From positions 20,596,235 through 20,660,234 of the forward strand of contig JANCRA010000005.1 of the NCBI GenBank assembly GCA_024362935.1: a stretch of DNA of 64,000 nucleotides, written 5' to 3'. A model generated the notes under the pieces. The model had not been told where the DNA came from. It ran no database searches and was given only the letters and a program-made list of their open reading frames with translations. Position 1 is the first letter of the stretch, and the number at the start of each line of letters is the position of its first letter. Source of the stretch: Setophaga petechia (lineage: Eukaryota; Chordata; Aves; Passeriformes; Parulidae). Positions 37,001 through 49,455 of the stretch are shown here, piece by piece. The position numbers and the translations under genes are program-made.

Positions 37001-40000
37001 CAGGAGGCTGCAACTGTTTGGTAAAGGCAGGATTAAATATATTTTCCATGGACATCTTGTTCAAACCCAGTCAGCCACAAAGATAAAATAGCGACAGATA
37101 AAAGAATTCAAATGTATTTGCAGGGCTCTGCAGATGGAGGGTTTGGGTTCTTTCTTCCTAGGTAAAATATTGTGAGGGCACACAGTCTCTTCAGACCAGG
37201 TACAAAGAGAGACAGAAACAAAATGCTTCTTTTCAAAGACACTGGCAAAGCAACCTTTTAAGTACAAGAAGTTTAAATATAATTTAGAAATCTTACAAAA
37301 TAAGTTAGAGTGAAATCAAAAGATTTAACCTTCAGGGGTACAAAAAGAGGTAATGAATTTTGCTTGGGAAAAAAAATTAACAAAATTATAAATCTAAATT
37401 GTTAACACAGCTTCTTAGTAAGGTCAACTGCATAATATAGAGCACCTTAACCTCTTCCAGCAATTTTTAAACACCATGCAGCTTAAATAGACTACTTCTG
37501 AATTCAGCAGTATTTCTTCTGGGAGCTCTGAATGCAAATCAAGAGGTAATAGCAGAAGGAAATTAAAAGATGTGCTATTCTCATTTCATTTTTTTGTACT
37601 GATAATAAGGAAAGCAGCATAGAGTGATATGGCAAAGTGAACCTCTAACTTCAATAGCTTTTCTTTCACTGTTAATCTGAAATGCATTACACTCTGCCTT
37701 TTCAAATAATCATAATGTTCTTTACTGTAGCCTGCATTAAAGTTTAGCAGGCATAAGCAGCAGCTGTCACCAGAGGTCAAGGTATTAGCAATCAAAGAAA
37801 ATAATGACCAGATTAAAAAGTTATCATTAAAATTTTGAAACCAGAAACTTCTTTAGCAGCTTATCTTTGGAGCCCTGCATCCAGAGCTGTAGCTGTGCCC
37901 ACGGAACCCCTGGCACCCCCAGGTGTCTCCCCACTGCAGTGTGGTGGGGCTGGGCAGCCCTGGGCCGGAGGGGACCCTCGCCTTTCTAACTCCTCTCTTA
38001 GAAAGGTGCAGCACTGCCCCAAGCTAATTCCCACAGGACAGAGAGCTCTCTGGTGTGGCTGGTGGCTAAAGCCTGATGCCAAGCTTCTCACTGAGGTCAG
38101 TGTTAGAGGAGCACGCAGGGTACAGTGCCGCATGCTTGTACCTCATGCTGTCAACAGCACGGAGAGAGTGGCTCCAGCCCCACCTGCCCTGTGCACTGCT
38201 TAGCAATTACAGCCCTCAGACATCTTCTAACTAAGGCAACAACTTGCAAATCCACAAAGGAGCATAATCCAACCACGGTCTTGGTGGTTTATGAGTCAAG
38301 TGATGGGGGGACTGTTGTAGAAGGGGAAATTCTTAAAAGGGAAAAAAGAGCGTGTACAGCTACAAAATCTATCACATCTAACTGCTGAAGGGTATTTCAC
38401 AAAGGGTTGCTTTTTAATAGGCCTGGCACTCAAAGGTAATTTCTGAATTCAAAATAAACTCAGAAACTGACATGATAATGCATAAAGAATGAATAATTAC
38501 TGACGCAAATTGGAATATTTTTCTTGGAAACTCCGTGTAATAAAAATGTGACACATGGGGGTACTGGTAAGAGCTTGACCTTTATTTCCTGGCCCTAATC
38601 CATTTGGGTCAGAGTGACAAAAAGCAAACCCTTTCTCACATGGTAGGGGTCAGCCAGTTGTGTTTAATTTTTTTCCTCTTTTTGCTTTCAAATGCAAATA
38701 AAGCACATTACCAATGAAAATAATGATTGTAAATGAATACCTCAATTAAAGGAAATTTACATAAAGATATGTAGGATAATGGTAGCAGTAGATATTCCAA
38801 CATCCTAACAGACAATAATCCATTTCTTAATCAACTTCTGTCAATAATCATAAGCTTTCTGCTCTCCATGGTTTCCTCATTATAACACCACCTCTTGTGT
38901 TTTTAAATAGTTCTTTCTTCAGATGCTGTCCAAGCCAGCAAGTGAACCTGCTATCTGTATTTGCCGACTCTTTGTGTTTTTTCACAGGTGTACATTATTT
39001 CTGCACAGGACTACTGTCGGCAGCATTGTGGATGTTCTCAGATAACAGAGAGACAGTTTTGCCTTGGGTTTTCTTTAGATGTCCTCATTCCCTGTAGGAC
39101 TGACCCTTGAGGGCTGCAGTACTGGCAGGTTGCTGTCTAGTGTCTGTTTGAAATACAACATTTCCTTCCATTTGTAATTCCTGCCCTAGTGTTTCTCCTG
39201 TTCCTCTTGTCTGGCATGTAACTCCTTTGTGGTGCTCCTAACAGTCAGCACTGTTGCCAGAAACTACTTATAGGTTTATAGGGATTTTTGTTTCCTTCCT
39301 GTCATAACTAGAAACTGTTAATAGTGTGTTTGTGTTTTGGGGGAATTGATTACCTTTATTTGGAATCACAGGAAAAGGGAGTGAGATGATACACCTAAAC
39401 AGATTTATATCTACAGTAATGGCTTTTCTGAGGCAGTCTAATATTATGGATATTTTCTAGTCTTATTTAATCTCTAAATACAAAGAGAAAAAATATGAGC
39501 TCTCCAATAGACAGATTTGTTTCTAATTAATGTCCAGTGGATTACGTAAGTAGCAAAATATGTAAGCTACTGTACACTACAGTACATCATTAAAAGGAGT
39601 TAATATTTTCTTTGTAATTCAAACCAATTCTCTGCCAATGGTGGCCAAAACTTTAATTATTCCAGTACCTGCATTTACTTTAGAAGAAAGGTAAATGACA
39701 TAAATAATTTGGTAATAATTGGTTTTAATAAGGAAAATATGATAGTATGCTTTAAATCATTAGTTGAAAGTTTTGTGTTATTATCTTCCCTTGGTGGTCC
39801 CCAGAGGTGGTGGAATTGTGCCTGCCTCTCCCCAAACTCTCTGTAACTGAGTAATCTCTTGGGAAAAAATTTAGAGAGAAATGAAGGGATTGTTGCTTCA
39901 GTGGAGCTTGGAGTGATGTGGATTAGAAAACACAAATGGGCACAGCTTCAAGAAAGTCAGTACAGCTCTAAAATAAAGAAAACAGTGTTAAACTGTATTA

Positions 40001-43000
40001 CATTTTAGAGAAAAAATCTGCCAAAATTATAACAACAAATTAAGTCCATTGGACCAGAAAATTTAATATAAGAAGGAGTATGAGCTATATATATATACAA
40101 TTAAAAGTATGTCATGAGCAGAGTACCAGTGAGTGGATTACAGCTGAATATAATGATTCAGCTAAAAATTGTAGTGCCAGAAGAAGATAAGAAAATCACT
40201 TCTGTAAAACAATCAAGAATTGGATTTCTTGTTAATATTTTGCCATCTCATGGCTATCTCATTACTAATTATATTTACCATTTTGTAGAAGTTACATGTT
40301 CTTTTTACACTGAACACATGTCTGATCAAAAGACAGTGTACAAGCTGTAACATGCCAGTTCTGGAAACCATTGTGCACAAAGCAGGTACTTGATCCACAC
40401 CCATTGCACATATTCACATATTCAAATACATATTCTGCCACATGTCTCTATTTAATCATTCTGGTCTATGTTAAATAACTGTGTGCTTAATACTTTTACA
40501 ATTAATTGATATTTAATAGTATATTTATAATTTCATGTTAAATATACCATACAGGCACTTTCATAAAATCCTTATTTAAAAATTAAGGGAAAAAACCCCA
40601 AAAGGTAAGAAAACAACAACTAAGATGGGTCTCATAGATGGATGATAGTTGGTACAAGCTCTTTCTTCATTTCCCATGAAGGACAAGAAGAAGCCATTTC
40701 CCGCAGGACACCAGAGACGGGGCTGCTGAAGCAAACAGGAATCACGGTCTCAGCTGTGTAAGCATGGGGACTGCATGTAGCATCATGCTGGTGTCTGTGG
40801 GTGTACACTCACCACCTCATGTACACCAGGAATGGCAAGGCTGTCTCTGGGCCAATTCCAAAGACAATTCCTTAGTTTTCCACTTGCTATCACCCAGAAA
40901 GTAAAAAGGTAGCTTATTTTGGCTTGCAGTTGTCATGCAAGTTGTCTTTTGGTGTGCAAATTGTCTTTTAGTAATGAAACCAATCCTGCTAGTTATGTTT
41001 GGGGTGTAACTGCAGAGGTGTGTGATTGCAGCATGTGTAGACATACCTGCACGTATTTCAGTCTGGAAAGCAAGCAAAAATAATGTAGAGAGGGCTTTCA
41101 GGTGAGCCATTTTTTGGCTCTTCCAGATCCATCACAAACCTGATGGAACAACCTAGTGACACCATGTAGTTGCAGCTAACATTGCTCAAACTAGCTAGAT
41201 TAACACTAGCATACACTAGTGCTACATGTTCTACAGCAGGGTGTACAACCTTCCCAGTATATCCCAGGCATGACTTCCACCATGTTTTCCAGCCAATTTT
41301 TTAAGCTAGAAATGGAAGCAAGCCATAGCAACCAAAGAAGCAGTCGTGCTTCAAAGAAACTTCTGTATTAAGCCTGAGATGAACTCTGGGCCAGTCTTGA
41401 AGGAGAATTGAAAAATACAGAGCAGGTGTCCACCTCCAAATTATCTGTGTCTAGAGTTTCACATACAGTTTAAGCTGGCATGAACCACTACACTGCTAAA
41501 TAAGCACTTCCAGGCTCCATCCCCTCAGCTGCATTTATCAGCCCTTGCTCCTTTCCTGCCATTTTGCTGGCACAAGTCTTTGTGCAATTGCCTGATGACC
41601 TGCATTCTGCTCTGAGTGAAAACTGATTTGTTTTCTCTGCAGTAGCTTCTCCTGCACAGCCCAACTCCCTGTGCAGCCATGCAAACACCATGCTGGCAGA
41701 AGGTGAGGTGGGCAGCACAGTGGCAGGAACAGGGCTCAACAGGCAGGGCAGGGCTGTGCCTTGTTCTTTTGGCAGGCAGGATGATTTAAACCACCTGGAC
41801 ATATGCATGACACTGTATTTTCCATGCTGAAATGTGGCAAGACGTCACTACACAACCTGTAGTGAGATGTAAAGAGACAATTCATATGAATCTTTTCAAC
41901 TCTAAAAGTTGCTAGAACTGCCATTATCCTTTGCCAATTTTTGTGGCTTTACAATAACTTTTGTTAGCTTTTAAATATTTTCCTTTTCTGCCTGTTCCAT
42001 ATCAATTGAAGAAGCCTGAGATTAGGATTGAGCTCTCCAGAGGTAACTTTTGAGTTTCTCTGTTTGAGTTTGCTGCCTCAGAAAGGAGGGAAAACATACC
42101 ACCAATGTGTTGGCTCAATGTTGTATACAGTAAGCCAATACACATAAGAAATTGCCATTACACTGGTTTCTGATCTTTTCTAGCTATTTTTAATTTAATT
42201 TTCTTGATGATGGAAAAACAACTTGAAAATATCCAGTCTCACTAGCCAGAAGGGAGAAAGAGTACAAGCCCAAAATGCATGCTTGAAACCTTGTTGCAAT
42301 AGTTTCAGCTTCACCGCTGGGGTTGGACAGTCCTTGTGCAGACTTCTTTGCTTTCTCTTACTTGTCCTCTACTAGAGCAGGTGCAATTATGTGATTTAAA
42401 CAAATGGTGTGTTAACACATTGCCTGGCGCAGACTCTGCACTCCTACTCTTGAAGTAGGACATATTAACCACCCCCTCATTTCTCATCTGCTAAACCAGA
42501 ATAGTTTATTTAGGCCCTGCAACCAGGGCTTAAATTCGGATATGGTAAATCCCTTCTCTACAGATACACACCCATGGAAAAAATGCCCAGAAAAAGCACA
42601 GTAGGCAAGAGACCTCTGAATGCATGTGCTCAAGGAAAATGCCTATGAAACAGGTGCTTTAACATTCAAAGAAATTTTTGGTCATTTGACTAATTGGCAA
42701 TTGCCTCTGTCAGGAAAGACAAACACTTGAGTTACAGCATTTAAGAGACTAAGTATGTTGCACCTCTCTTCCTCCAGAGCTTAGTTTCATGTGCCTTGTG
42801 TTTGATATTTGTGTGTTCCTTTAAAATGTAGCACCTTTGACTGGAGGTTTCTCCAGGCTCACTACATATCAGTTCATAAGAATGCACAAGTGCTCTCAGA
42901 TCAGACAAGAAATGTCTGAAACTGCAGTATCCAGGGGAAGCCAAAGCATGCTGACCTCCCTCACTGCTTGTCCTGGCAATACTGAACCTATCAGGTGGGC

Positions 43001-43166
43001 AAAAGGGGGTCACCAGGGCCTGCTTTTTGATTTTCTTACTGTCTTTAGGTGCTTTCTGAACTGAGTGCTTAAGATCTTGCTGAACTTTACTCTTACTTTT
43101 ATAGTTCAGTGAAATGTTTTATTTTAAGCACAGAAAGTATTAGTACTTCTAACGGGTATTAGAGTC

Positions 43167-43216
43167 TTTCCCCCATGTTGTATTAGTTGTGCCAAACTAA
43201 TACAACATGGGAGAAA
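43167..43216. repeat. Near-perfect inverted repeat, 22-bp arms, 6-nt loop
   Basis: The left arm CCCATGTTGTATTAGTT (43172-43188) is the exact reverse complement of 43195-43211, with the loop GTGCCA between. Beyond one mismatch (43171/43212), four more pairs follow (TTTC/GAAA). It could fold as RNA or extrude as a cruciform. Confidence 0.9.
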
Positions 43217-43794
43217 CCTCTGATATCTATTAAATAATTATATTTCATTAATCAGTAAAGTGTTCTTCCATGATTCACCTTGATACCATACATCTTTGAG
43301 ATGTACAATTAATGGATATAGTTCAGTGGGATGCTGCACAGCTTTTTGTGAATCATGCTACACAACTGGTTTTATTTGGCAGATCTACATATGCATGTAA
43401 CAACAGTCAAATATGACAGAGAGCAAGGAGCTGCAGTTCTCTAAAGAATATAAAATCTCAATGTACAGTCAGCAGCAGATGACCTGGGGTGCAGAGTAAA
43501 GCAGTGCTAGGCACTGAGTCTTGCACAATAAATTGTATCCCACAGAAGATGTGCTGTCACAGCCATGCAATGTGCTTCCTCAATAGAAAAATTGTTTGCT
43601 TCCCAAGTCTTTTGAGTCTCGTCCTTTAAGTGTGACAGCAGTAAGTTGTCTTATTGAAACAGTAATAAGATTATTCTATTTGCAAAAAGTTTTCTGCAGC
43701 AGCAGAACACCTCAATGCCATTAAAATGTTTGGACAAGAAGTGGTCTGTATGGCTTTTTCATTTCTGATCTGGGCAGCCAGGGAGTATGTACGA

Positions 43795-43829
43795 GGGATG
43801 GGGGGGTGTGGGGGTGTGGGGGGGTGTGG
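43795..43829 (+). repeat. G-run cluster, possible G-quadruplex
   Basis: Four G runs of at least three separated by AT or TGT (GGGAT, GGGGGGGTGT, GGGGGTGT, GGGGGGG) on the + strand. This fits the usual G-quadruplex pattern and also reads as a short GGGGGTGT tandem repeat. Confidence 0.7.
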
Positions 43830-44339
43830 TTACAATTGCCAGTCTAGTCCTCCTCTTCTTCCATATTCCTGAAAGGAGGACTGGCTGTAGGAGCTAACCT
43901 GCTCCCTTCCTGTTCTTGGGACCTCCAAATACTCACCCACAGCATCATGGCAATCCCAAGTGATACCCAAGACTTAAATATGCTGCACCTTGGGAAAACA
44001 CTGTCCCAGCCCCCATGGCACAAGAAAATAAGCAGGGGCTTTTTGTTACCTTCATCTGGTCATTTTGGTAAAAAAATTAGCCATACCACTTGTCACAGAA
44101 GCAGGAACCCTGGAAGGAAGAAGCTTGTTCTTCCAAAGCTGTGGCCATGGCAATGCATCCCCATGCCTAGACTCCCTCCACCTGCAGTGGTTGGGCTGCA
44201 CTTGCCCAGTGGAAACACTCGAGAGAACAGGCCCTGCTCAGTCCAGACGCTCTTCCCAAGTTTGGCACAGCTGACCAACAAGCAAACAGCCACTCTGCCA
44301 GACACTGACCTCCCTGGGCAGTCCAAGCCAGGAGAGCCA

Positions 44340-44952
44340 ACCCTGTCCCAGGGTACATCAGGCACAGCATTGCCAGCCAGGCAAGGGATGTGATTGTCCC
44401 ACTCTACTCGGCACTTGTGCAGCCTCACCTCGAGTGCTGAGGGCAGTTTTGGGCTCCACAATATGAGAAAGATATAAAGCTCTTAGAGGGTGTCCAAAGG
44501 AAGCCAACAGCGATGGTGAAGAGCCTTGAGGGGAAGCTGTGTGAGGAGAGGCTGAAGCCACTGGGTCTGCTCGTCCTGGAGAGGAGACTGAGGGGAGACC
44601 TCATTGAAGATACAACTTCCTCATGAGGGGAAGCAGAGGGACAGACACTCACCACTCAGTGGTGACCAGTGACAGGACTCAAGGGAATGGCCTGAAGTTG
44701 AGAGGGAAGATTTAGATTGGATATTGTTAAAAGGCTCTTCACACAGTGTGGGGTTGGGCACTGGAGCAGGCTCCCCAGGGAAGTGGTCACAACACCAAGC
44801 CTGACAGAGTTCAACAAGCGTCTGAACACCACTCTCAGGTCACCACTCTCACGTGTGGTTCTTGGGGATGTCCTGCCCAAGGCGAGGAGTTGGACTTCAT
44901 GGTCTTTATGGGTCCCTTCCAACTTAGCATAGCCTGCGATGGTGTGATTCTG
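44340..44952 (+). mobile_element. CR1 LINE fragment, 3' part, sense
   Basis: Contains CR1 coding remains and their untranslated tail: GATTGTCCCACTCTACTCGG near 44392, GAGACTGAGGGGAGACCTCA near 44585, CAGGCTCCCCAGGGAAGTGG near 44767 and GGGTCCCTTCCAACTTAGCA near 44910, ending GGTGTGATTCTG. Its 3' end stops a few bases before the MAP3K20 CpG island. Both frames are broken, so the copy is dead. Confidence 0.9.
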
Positions 44953-45294
44953 AGAAGCTGACGCTCCGTCCCGCTTGGCTCACGCCAGCCCCACCACAGC
45001 GCTCACGGTGTGAGCGCAGGGTACGCAGACCGTGAGGGGCCGTACGACAACGCTCCTGTCCCGGGCCGGGGGAGCCACGCTGGCCTCCGCCCGCCGGCCC
45101 CGCAGCCCGAGGGGCCGGCACCGCCCGACCTGCCCGGCACCGCGCCCCCTACAGGCAGGGCACCGCGCCGCCCGGACCCCCGAGCCGCCGGCGGCCGCGC
45201 CTCCCCGTGGGGCCCGGCGCGGAGCGCGGGGTGGCGCCGCTGCGAGGCTGTGCGGGGGCGGCGGCGGCTTCGGCTCCCGGCACCAACCGGAAGC

Positions 45295-45399
45295 GCGGGG
45301 GACGGAGCGGGAGACGCGGTCGCGCCGGTTGTAGCCTGCCTCGCCGGCTCCGGGATCGGTGCCGCTCGGGTCCCGCCAGCCCGGAGCCCCTCGGGAAAG
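45295..45399 (+). other. MAP3K20: Candidate MAP3K20 untranslated exon 1 (5' end unknown)
   Basis: The sequence CCTCGGGAAAG ends at 45399 and is followed by GTGAGGAC, a strong donor within the CpG island. It would splice to the acceptor at 52176. The transcription start is unknown; 45295, just after the ETS-type site, is a guess. Other donors in the island cannot be excluded. Confidence 0.4.
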
Positions 45400-45827
45400 G
45401 TGAGGACGGCGAAGCGCCCCGCGGAGGCAGCGCTTGGGGCGGCGGCGCGGTGGGTGCGCATTCGGCTGGGCGGAGGGAGGCGGCGGGCAGCGGGCCGGGC
45501 CGGGCCATGGGTGTCCCCTCCGGGTTTTGCGTTCCCCATGCTGAAGCAACTTCAGAAGCCCTGTGAAGGGAGGCGGCCGGCCGGCCGGGCACACGGCCTG
45601 ACCTTGCGTCGCCTTGGTCCCGCCGCGCCGGCCAAACGCCCCCGTGGTCAGCGGCGCCCACGCTTGGCCGCGGAGTGGGACGGGGGTCGGGAGACGAGCC
45701 GTGCCCCGCCGGGAGGGCATGACAGGACAGGACAGGGCAGGGCAGAGCGGTGTCCGCCGAGCGACAGCCGGGCAGCACGGCCCGGTGCGAGAAAGGCGCT
45801 GCCGGCCGCGGCCGCCTGTGAGGACGG

Positions 45828-45857
45828 GCAGCGGGACACGGGCAGCGGGACACGGAC
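45828..45857. repeat. Tandem copy of a 14-bp unit in the CpG island
   Basis: GGGCAGCGGGACAC appears twice in direct succession, followed by a partial third copy. A nearby stretch at 45721-45745 repeats GACAG. Both are minor GC-rich slippage products. Confidence 0.75.
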
Positions 45858-48800
45858 AGCCGGCGCCCGGCCGGGGGCTGCTGCGCTTGGCCGCCCCTGC
45901 GCTCCTTAGTATGTCTTTCAAATGTAGCGCACGTGCTGCATTTTGCTGTTGTTTTGGGCATAAAATCCGTCGGGTTGGGATTTGAGATGTGACTTTCATT
46001 CCCTCCGTTTTTTTCCTTTTTTAAAGCAAGCGTCGTTGTTTGGTTTTGCTGTGTTTGCTTAAGTTAGCTCGTTTCCAGCAGTATGATCTTTTATTAAGCT
46101 CGCGTGTGTGAGCTATCTATTACCCTGTATCCAGCATGCTCTGCTGGGAGTTTTAGTGACAGAGCCATCGGGAAAGCCATGGATCATTACTTTTTCTAAG
46201 TTCCAGAAGCAGAAATAATTTGAAAGCACTGGATTAACTGGGTCACTGCCCGAAAACATCATAGCTTTCTGCAGGAGGCATCTGGTGAGATGTTTTCAGG
46301 ACTTTGTCCTGGAATTGTAAGTCCTCTGAAACCTGCTTATTTTATCTATCCGTAATGTGCTTCGCATACTGGTGGCATTGTGTTAATAATGGTAACGCTG
46401 GAGAACCTGGCTCACTGTGAGGGGAAGACAGAAACATGGTCAAAACTGAGGCCCAGGTCCTGCAGTCCGGCCTGTGCCAGGACCAAGCTGCACGATGGGC
46501 CTGGATGCAGGCTTAGCTGTCTTGTCTTTCTTGCGAGCTGTTGTGTGTGTACTACTGGCAAGCATCACTTACAAGGTATAATGTAAGTGAAGTGACCAGT
46601 TTAGTTAGGGGTTTTCTGAAATAAAATGGTTTTTATTTAATGTGAAGTCTTTATAGCCTTCAGTCTCTGCCATTGACACAGCTTGGCTTGTATCCTCAGG
46701 ACTCATACTGTTTAGGTGAGTTGAGCCTTTTTTTTGTAGCAATCGTTATATAAATGAAAATGAAATTAAACATGTTATTAATGGAAGTTATGCAGAATTC
46801 TTAGGTTCTGACAGAGGACAGGCTCAAATGTTGTTGAGTCTGTAACTAAGGTAGGCAGAGCCATGCTTCCAGTCTCACCATCTGCAGGACTCTTACTCAG
46901 TCTGATTAAGAAAGTTTAGGAGTTGAAGGGGTTGTTGGCTTTAAGTCATTGGGAGATGAGAAGATTACAATATATTTAATTTGGATTTGTGCTTGGAGTT
47001 TGTTTACATCTTATCGATCAACAGTTCATGATATGATTAAAGAGTTTTTTTAATTTATAAAAACTTTTTTCTGCAGCAGCTTTCGTAGCTCAGTGTCACT
47101 AACTCCTTTACTGTTTTCTGTTTGGACAAGACAATGGTTAACCATGTTTTGGTGTTTGAGGGTGGATTTTTTTTGTTGGACATTTTTATTTGGTTTTTTT
47201 TAATATATATATATTTTTTTAAACTCTGTATAAATATACTGCTGAAAAAATCCAGGTTGGTATGCTCAAGGACTGCAGGCCTTGCTGGATACAAGGGATG
47301 ATTTGGGTCTAAAAATGGATGGTCAAAGATCCTGAAAGCAAATGGGCTGTTTTGCCAAATAAGGAAACTTGGCACATTCAGCTGTGTATTTTAAGATAGC
47401 ACAAGTGTGGTGTGCTACTACTTTATTGGCAATATGTTGGCAGTGTGCCTTCTTGCAAGAAGCACTGAATCCTGCTTTGTGGAACCACGCAGTAAAGTGA
47501 GGGGCAGGGAGTTGCACGGTTGTTTCCCATAATAAATTACAAAGGCTGTTCCTACAGTAATTGAATACTTGAGCAGCGTCAGGTGCACGTGCAAGATGAG
47601 AGATGCAATTTTCGGTTTTGCAGCCACGCGCTAAACAAAGCATGAGTTGCAGTTACTGTGCAATTTGTAAATTATTTCCTCCCTCCTGTCTCTAAGTCCC
47701 TCGAGTGGAAGCTGTCTGTACTCTGGGAGCAGTAGCTGAATGACAAACAGAAGGGTCTTCCGTTTTGTATACGGAATAAAGCAGAGTGTTGGGCATGGCA
47801 GCACTTCCCCGGGACTGCAGTTTGTAGGGAGCTGGGAGGTAGAAGTGAATGTGTTGAGTTCTTCCAGTGCTGCTGTGCCAAGATGCAGGGTAGCCTGCAG
47901 CAGGGTCCTGGGGGGTTCCCTCACCTTGGGGGGGTCTAGAGGAAGCAGCAAATGTGGGACCTTTGCAGGGCTAGGACCCTCACATGGGTTAGTCCCCTTA
48001 AGTGCTGTAATCACAAGAAGCTGGTGGTTTCCTACACTTGCATCACTGGTGTACTGAGCTGAGCTTGTGGTGACATAATGTGGTGACTTCGCTTGCTGCG
48101 AAGTCACTCTGTGTAGTAGTCCTGACATGTTGCATACTGTTGTTAAATAATAATTTCAAATGTTAAACACTGGCAAATGCAACTCAGATCTCTTACTTTT
48201 TTGGTATGAAATGAACAGCTTCCAACAGCATGCTCAAATATAAATTACTATGTGGAAAACAAAGAGCCAGGAGAAGATGCAGATGTTGCTGCAAGATTAC
48301 AAGCTCATGCTAACTATTGGAAATAAAACAGAAAAAGGAGAAAATTCTTTTACCCACAGGAAGATCCCATAGGAATAATTGAAATAACCAGGTGTTTAAT
48401 TATTTCCTGAAATACCTGTCATTCACTGTTTCTGAATTGTCATGTTTTCATTTAATTGAGAGCAAGCGACAAAGTGAGTCAATGCAGTGTTTCCCTGCTA
48501 CACTGTGATGGTACATCTTCAACACCCAAACCGTGAGTGGGGAAGGAGGGTGCGGGTGCCAAACCCTCCTGCGCTGTGTGCAGGGAGTTGCTCTAAGGCC
48601 CCAGGTCTGGAGGCTGTGTTGCAACGAGCTGCTCTCCTGTCTGCAGAAGTGTAAGATGAAAAAAAATGCCACACATTGTTGGAATACTGTGCTTGTTTCA
48701 GATGCAAGTGGAAGACTATAGCGTTTAATGAAATACCTGATTTTTTTTTTCTTTTAACCAGTTTTATAAACTCAGATTGTTAAATATCTTTAAAACAGGA

Positions 48801-49149
48801 TGACAAGTTAATAACTGTGTGTGGATTTGTCACATACAATTTTTAATCTAAACAGTTGTTTTCTCAAACATAACATAGAGATTGATCTTTCTAATTGAGC
48901 ATTAGCTACCTTGAATCCAAAAACGTGGAGTAATGTTTAAACAGGCCTGTTGTTTCATCTAGAAAAAGAAAACGAATGCAGCCTGGTTTTAATTACAGAT
49001 CTCTAAATAAAGAGTGTCTCTCGTAAATCTCCTCTACTTTCTCTGGAAAAAAAGCATCTGGAACAACCTGATGCCAACCAATGAATCATTCTTTAAATAA
49101 CATTAACTTATTGTATGCTGGTGCCCTATAGTGTCTCTACAACTACCTA

Positions 49150-49455
49150 AAAAGAGGTTGTGGTCAGGCAGGGGTGAGCCCCTTCTCCCTGACAACCAGT
49201 GACAGGACAAGAAGACATGGTCTTAAGATGTATCAGGGGAGATTTAGGCTGGACGTGAGGAGAAATTTCTTCACAGAAAGGCTGATTAAACATTGGAATG
49301 GACTGCCCAGGGAGGTGGTGGAGTGTCTGTCACTGGAGGTGTTTAAGGAAAGACTGGATGTGGCACTCAGTGCCATGGTCGAGTTGACAAGGTAGTATTC
49401 AGTCGTAGGTTGGATTCTGCATCTCAGGTCTTGCCACCTGATTCATTGTGTGATC
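49150..49455 (+). mobile_element. CR1 LINE 3' fragment, sense
   Basis: The + strand translates to CR1 C-terminal sequence: [40 protein letters not shown] and [18 protein letters not shown] degraded tail follows (GTCGTAGGTTGGATTCTGCA near 49402). It is truncated at the 5' end and belongs to a different CR1 subfamily from the copy at 44340, judging by the tail. Confidence 0.93.

Larger units (their letters stand above)
34086..44339. other. Intergenic region between RAPGEF4 and MAP3K20
   Basis: About 10 kb with no recognisable exon, tRNA or other RNA gene. GC-richer unique patches lie around 36130-36500, 37860-38200 and 43930-44340, the last grading into a CR1 copy. A strong hairpin at 43167-43216 and a G-run cluster at 43795-43829 are listed separately. 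The open frames of up to about 150 codons here match nothing I know. Confidence 0.7.
44960..45910. promoter_or_regulatory. MAP3K20: CpG island, probable MAP3K20 promoter
   Basis: About 950 bp of very GC- and CpG-rich DNA, sharply bounded by AT-rich sequence after 45910 and a CR1 tail before 44953. It contains GC boxes (GGGGCGG types) and an ETS-type ACCGGAAGC at 45286-45294, with no TATA box seen. Such islands mark broadly expressed vertebrate promoters. It is the only island upstream of the MAP3K20 start exon on the same strand, hence the assignment. Long open frames on both strands inside it reflect GC bias. Confidence 0.75.

Noticed and set aside
43947..44393. 148-codon + strand open frame upstream of the CpG island
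   Set aside because: Its end overlaps the CR1 copy and the rest has no recognisable domain.
44980..45999. 339-codon minus-strand open frame and several overlapping long frames in the CpG island
   Set aside because: Low stop density from very high GC; Arg/Pro/Ala/Gly-rich, frames open on both strands at once, and no known domain.
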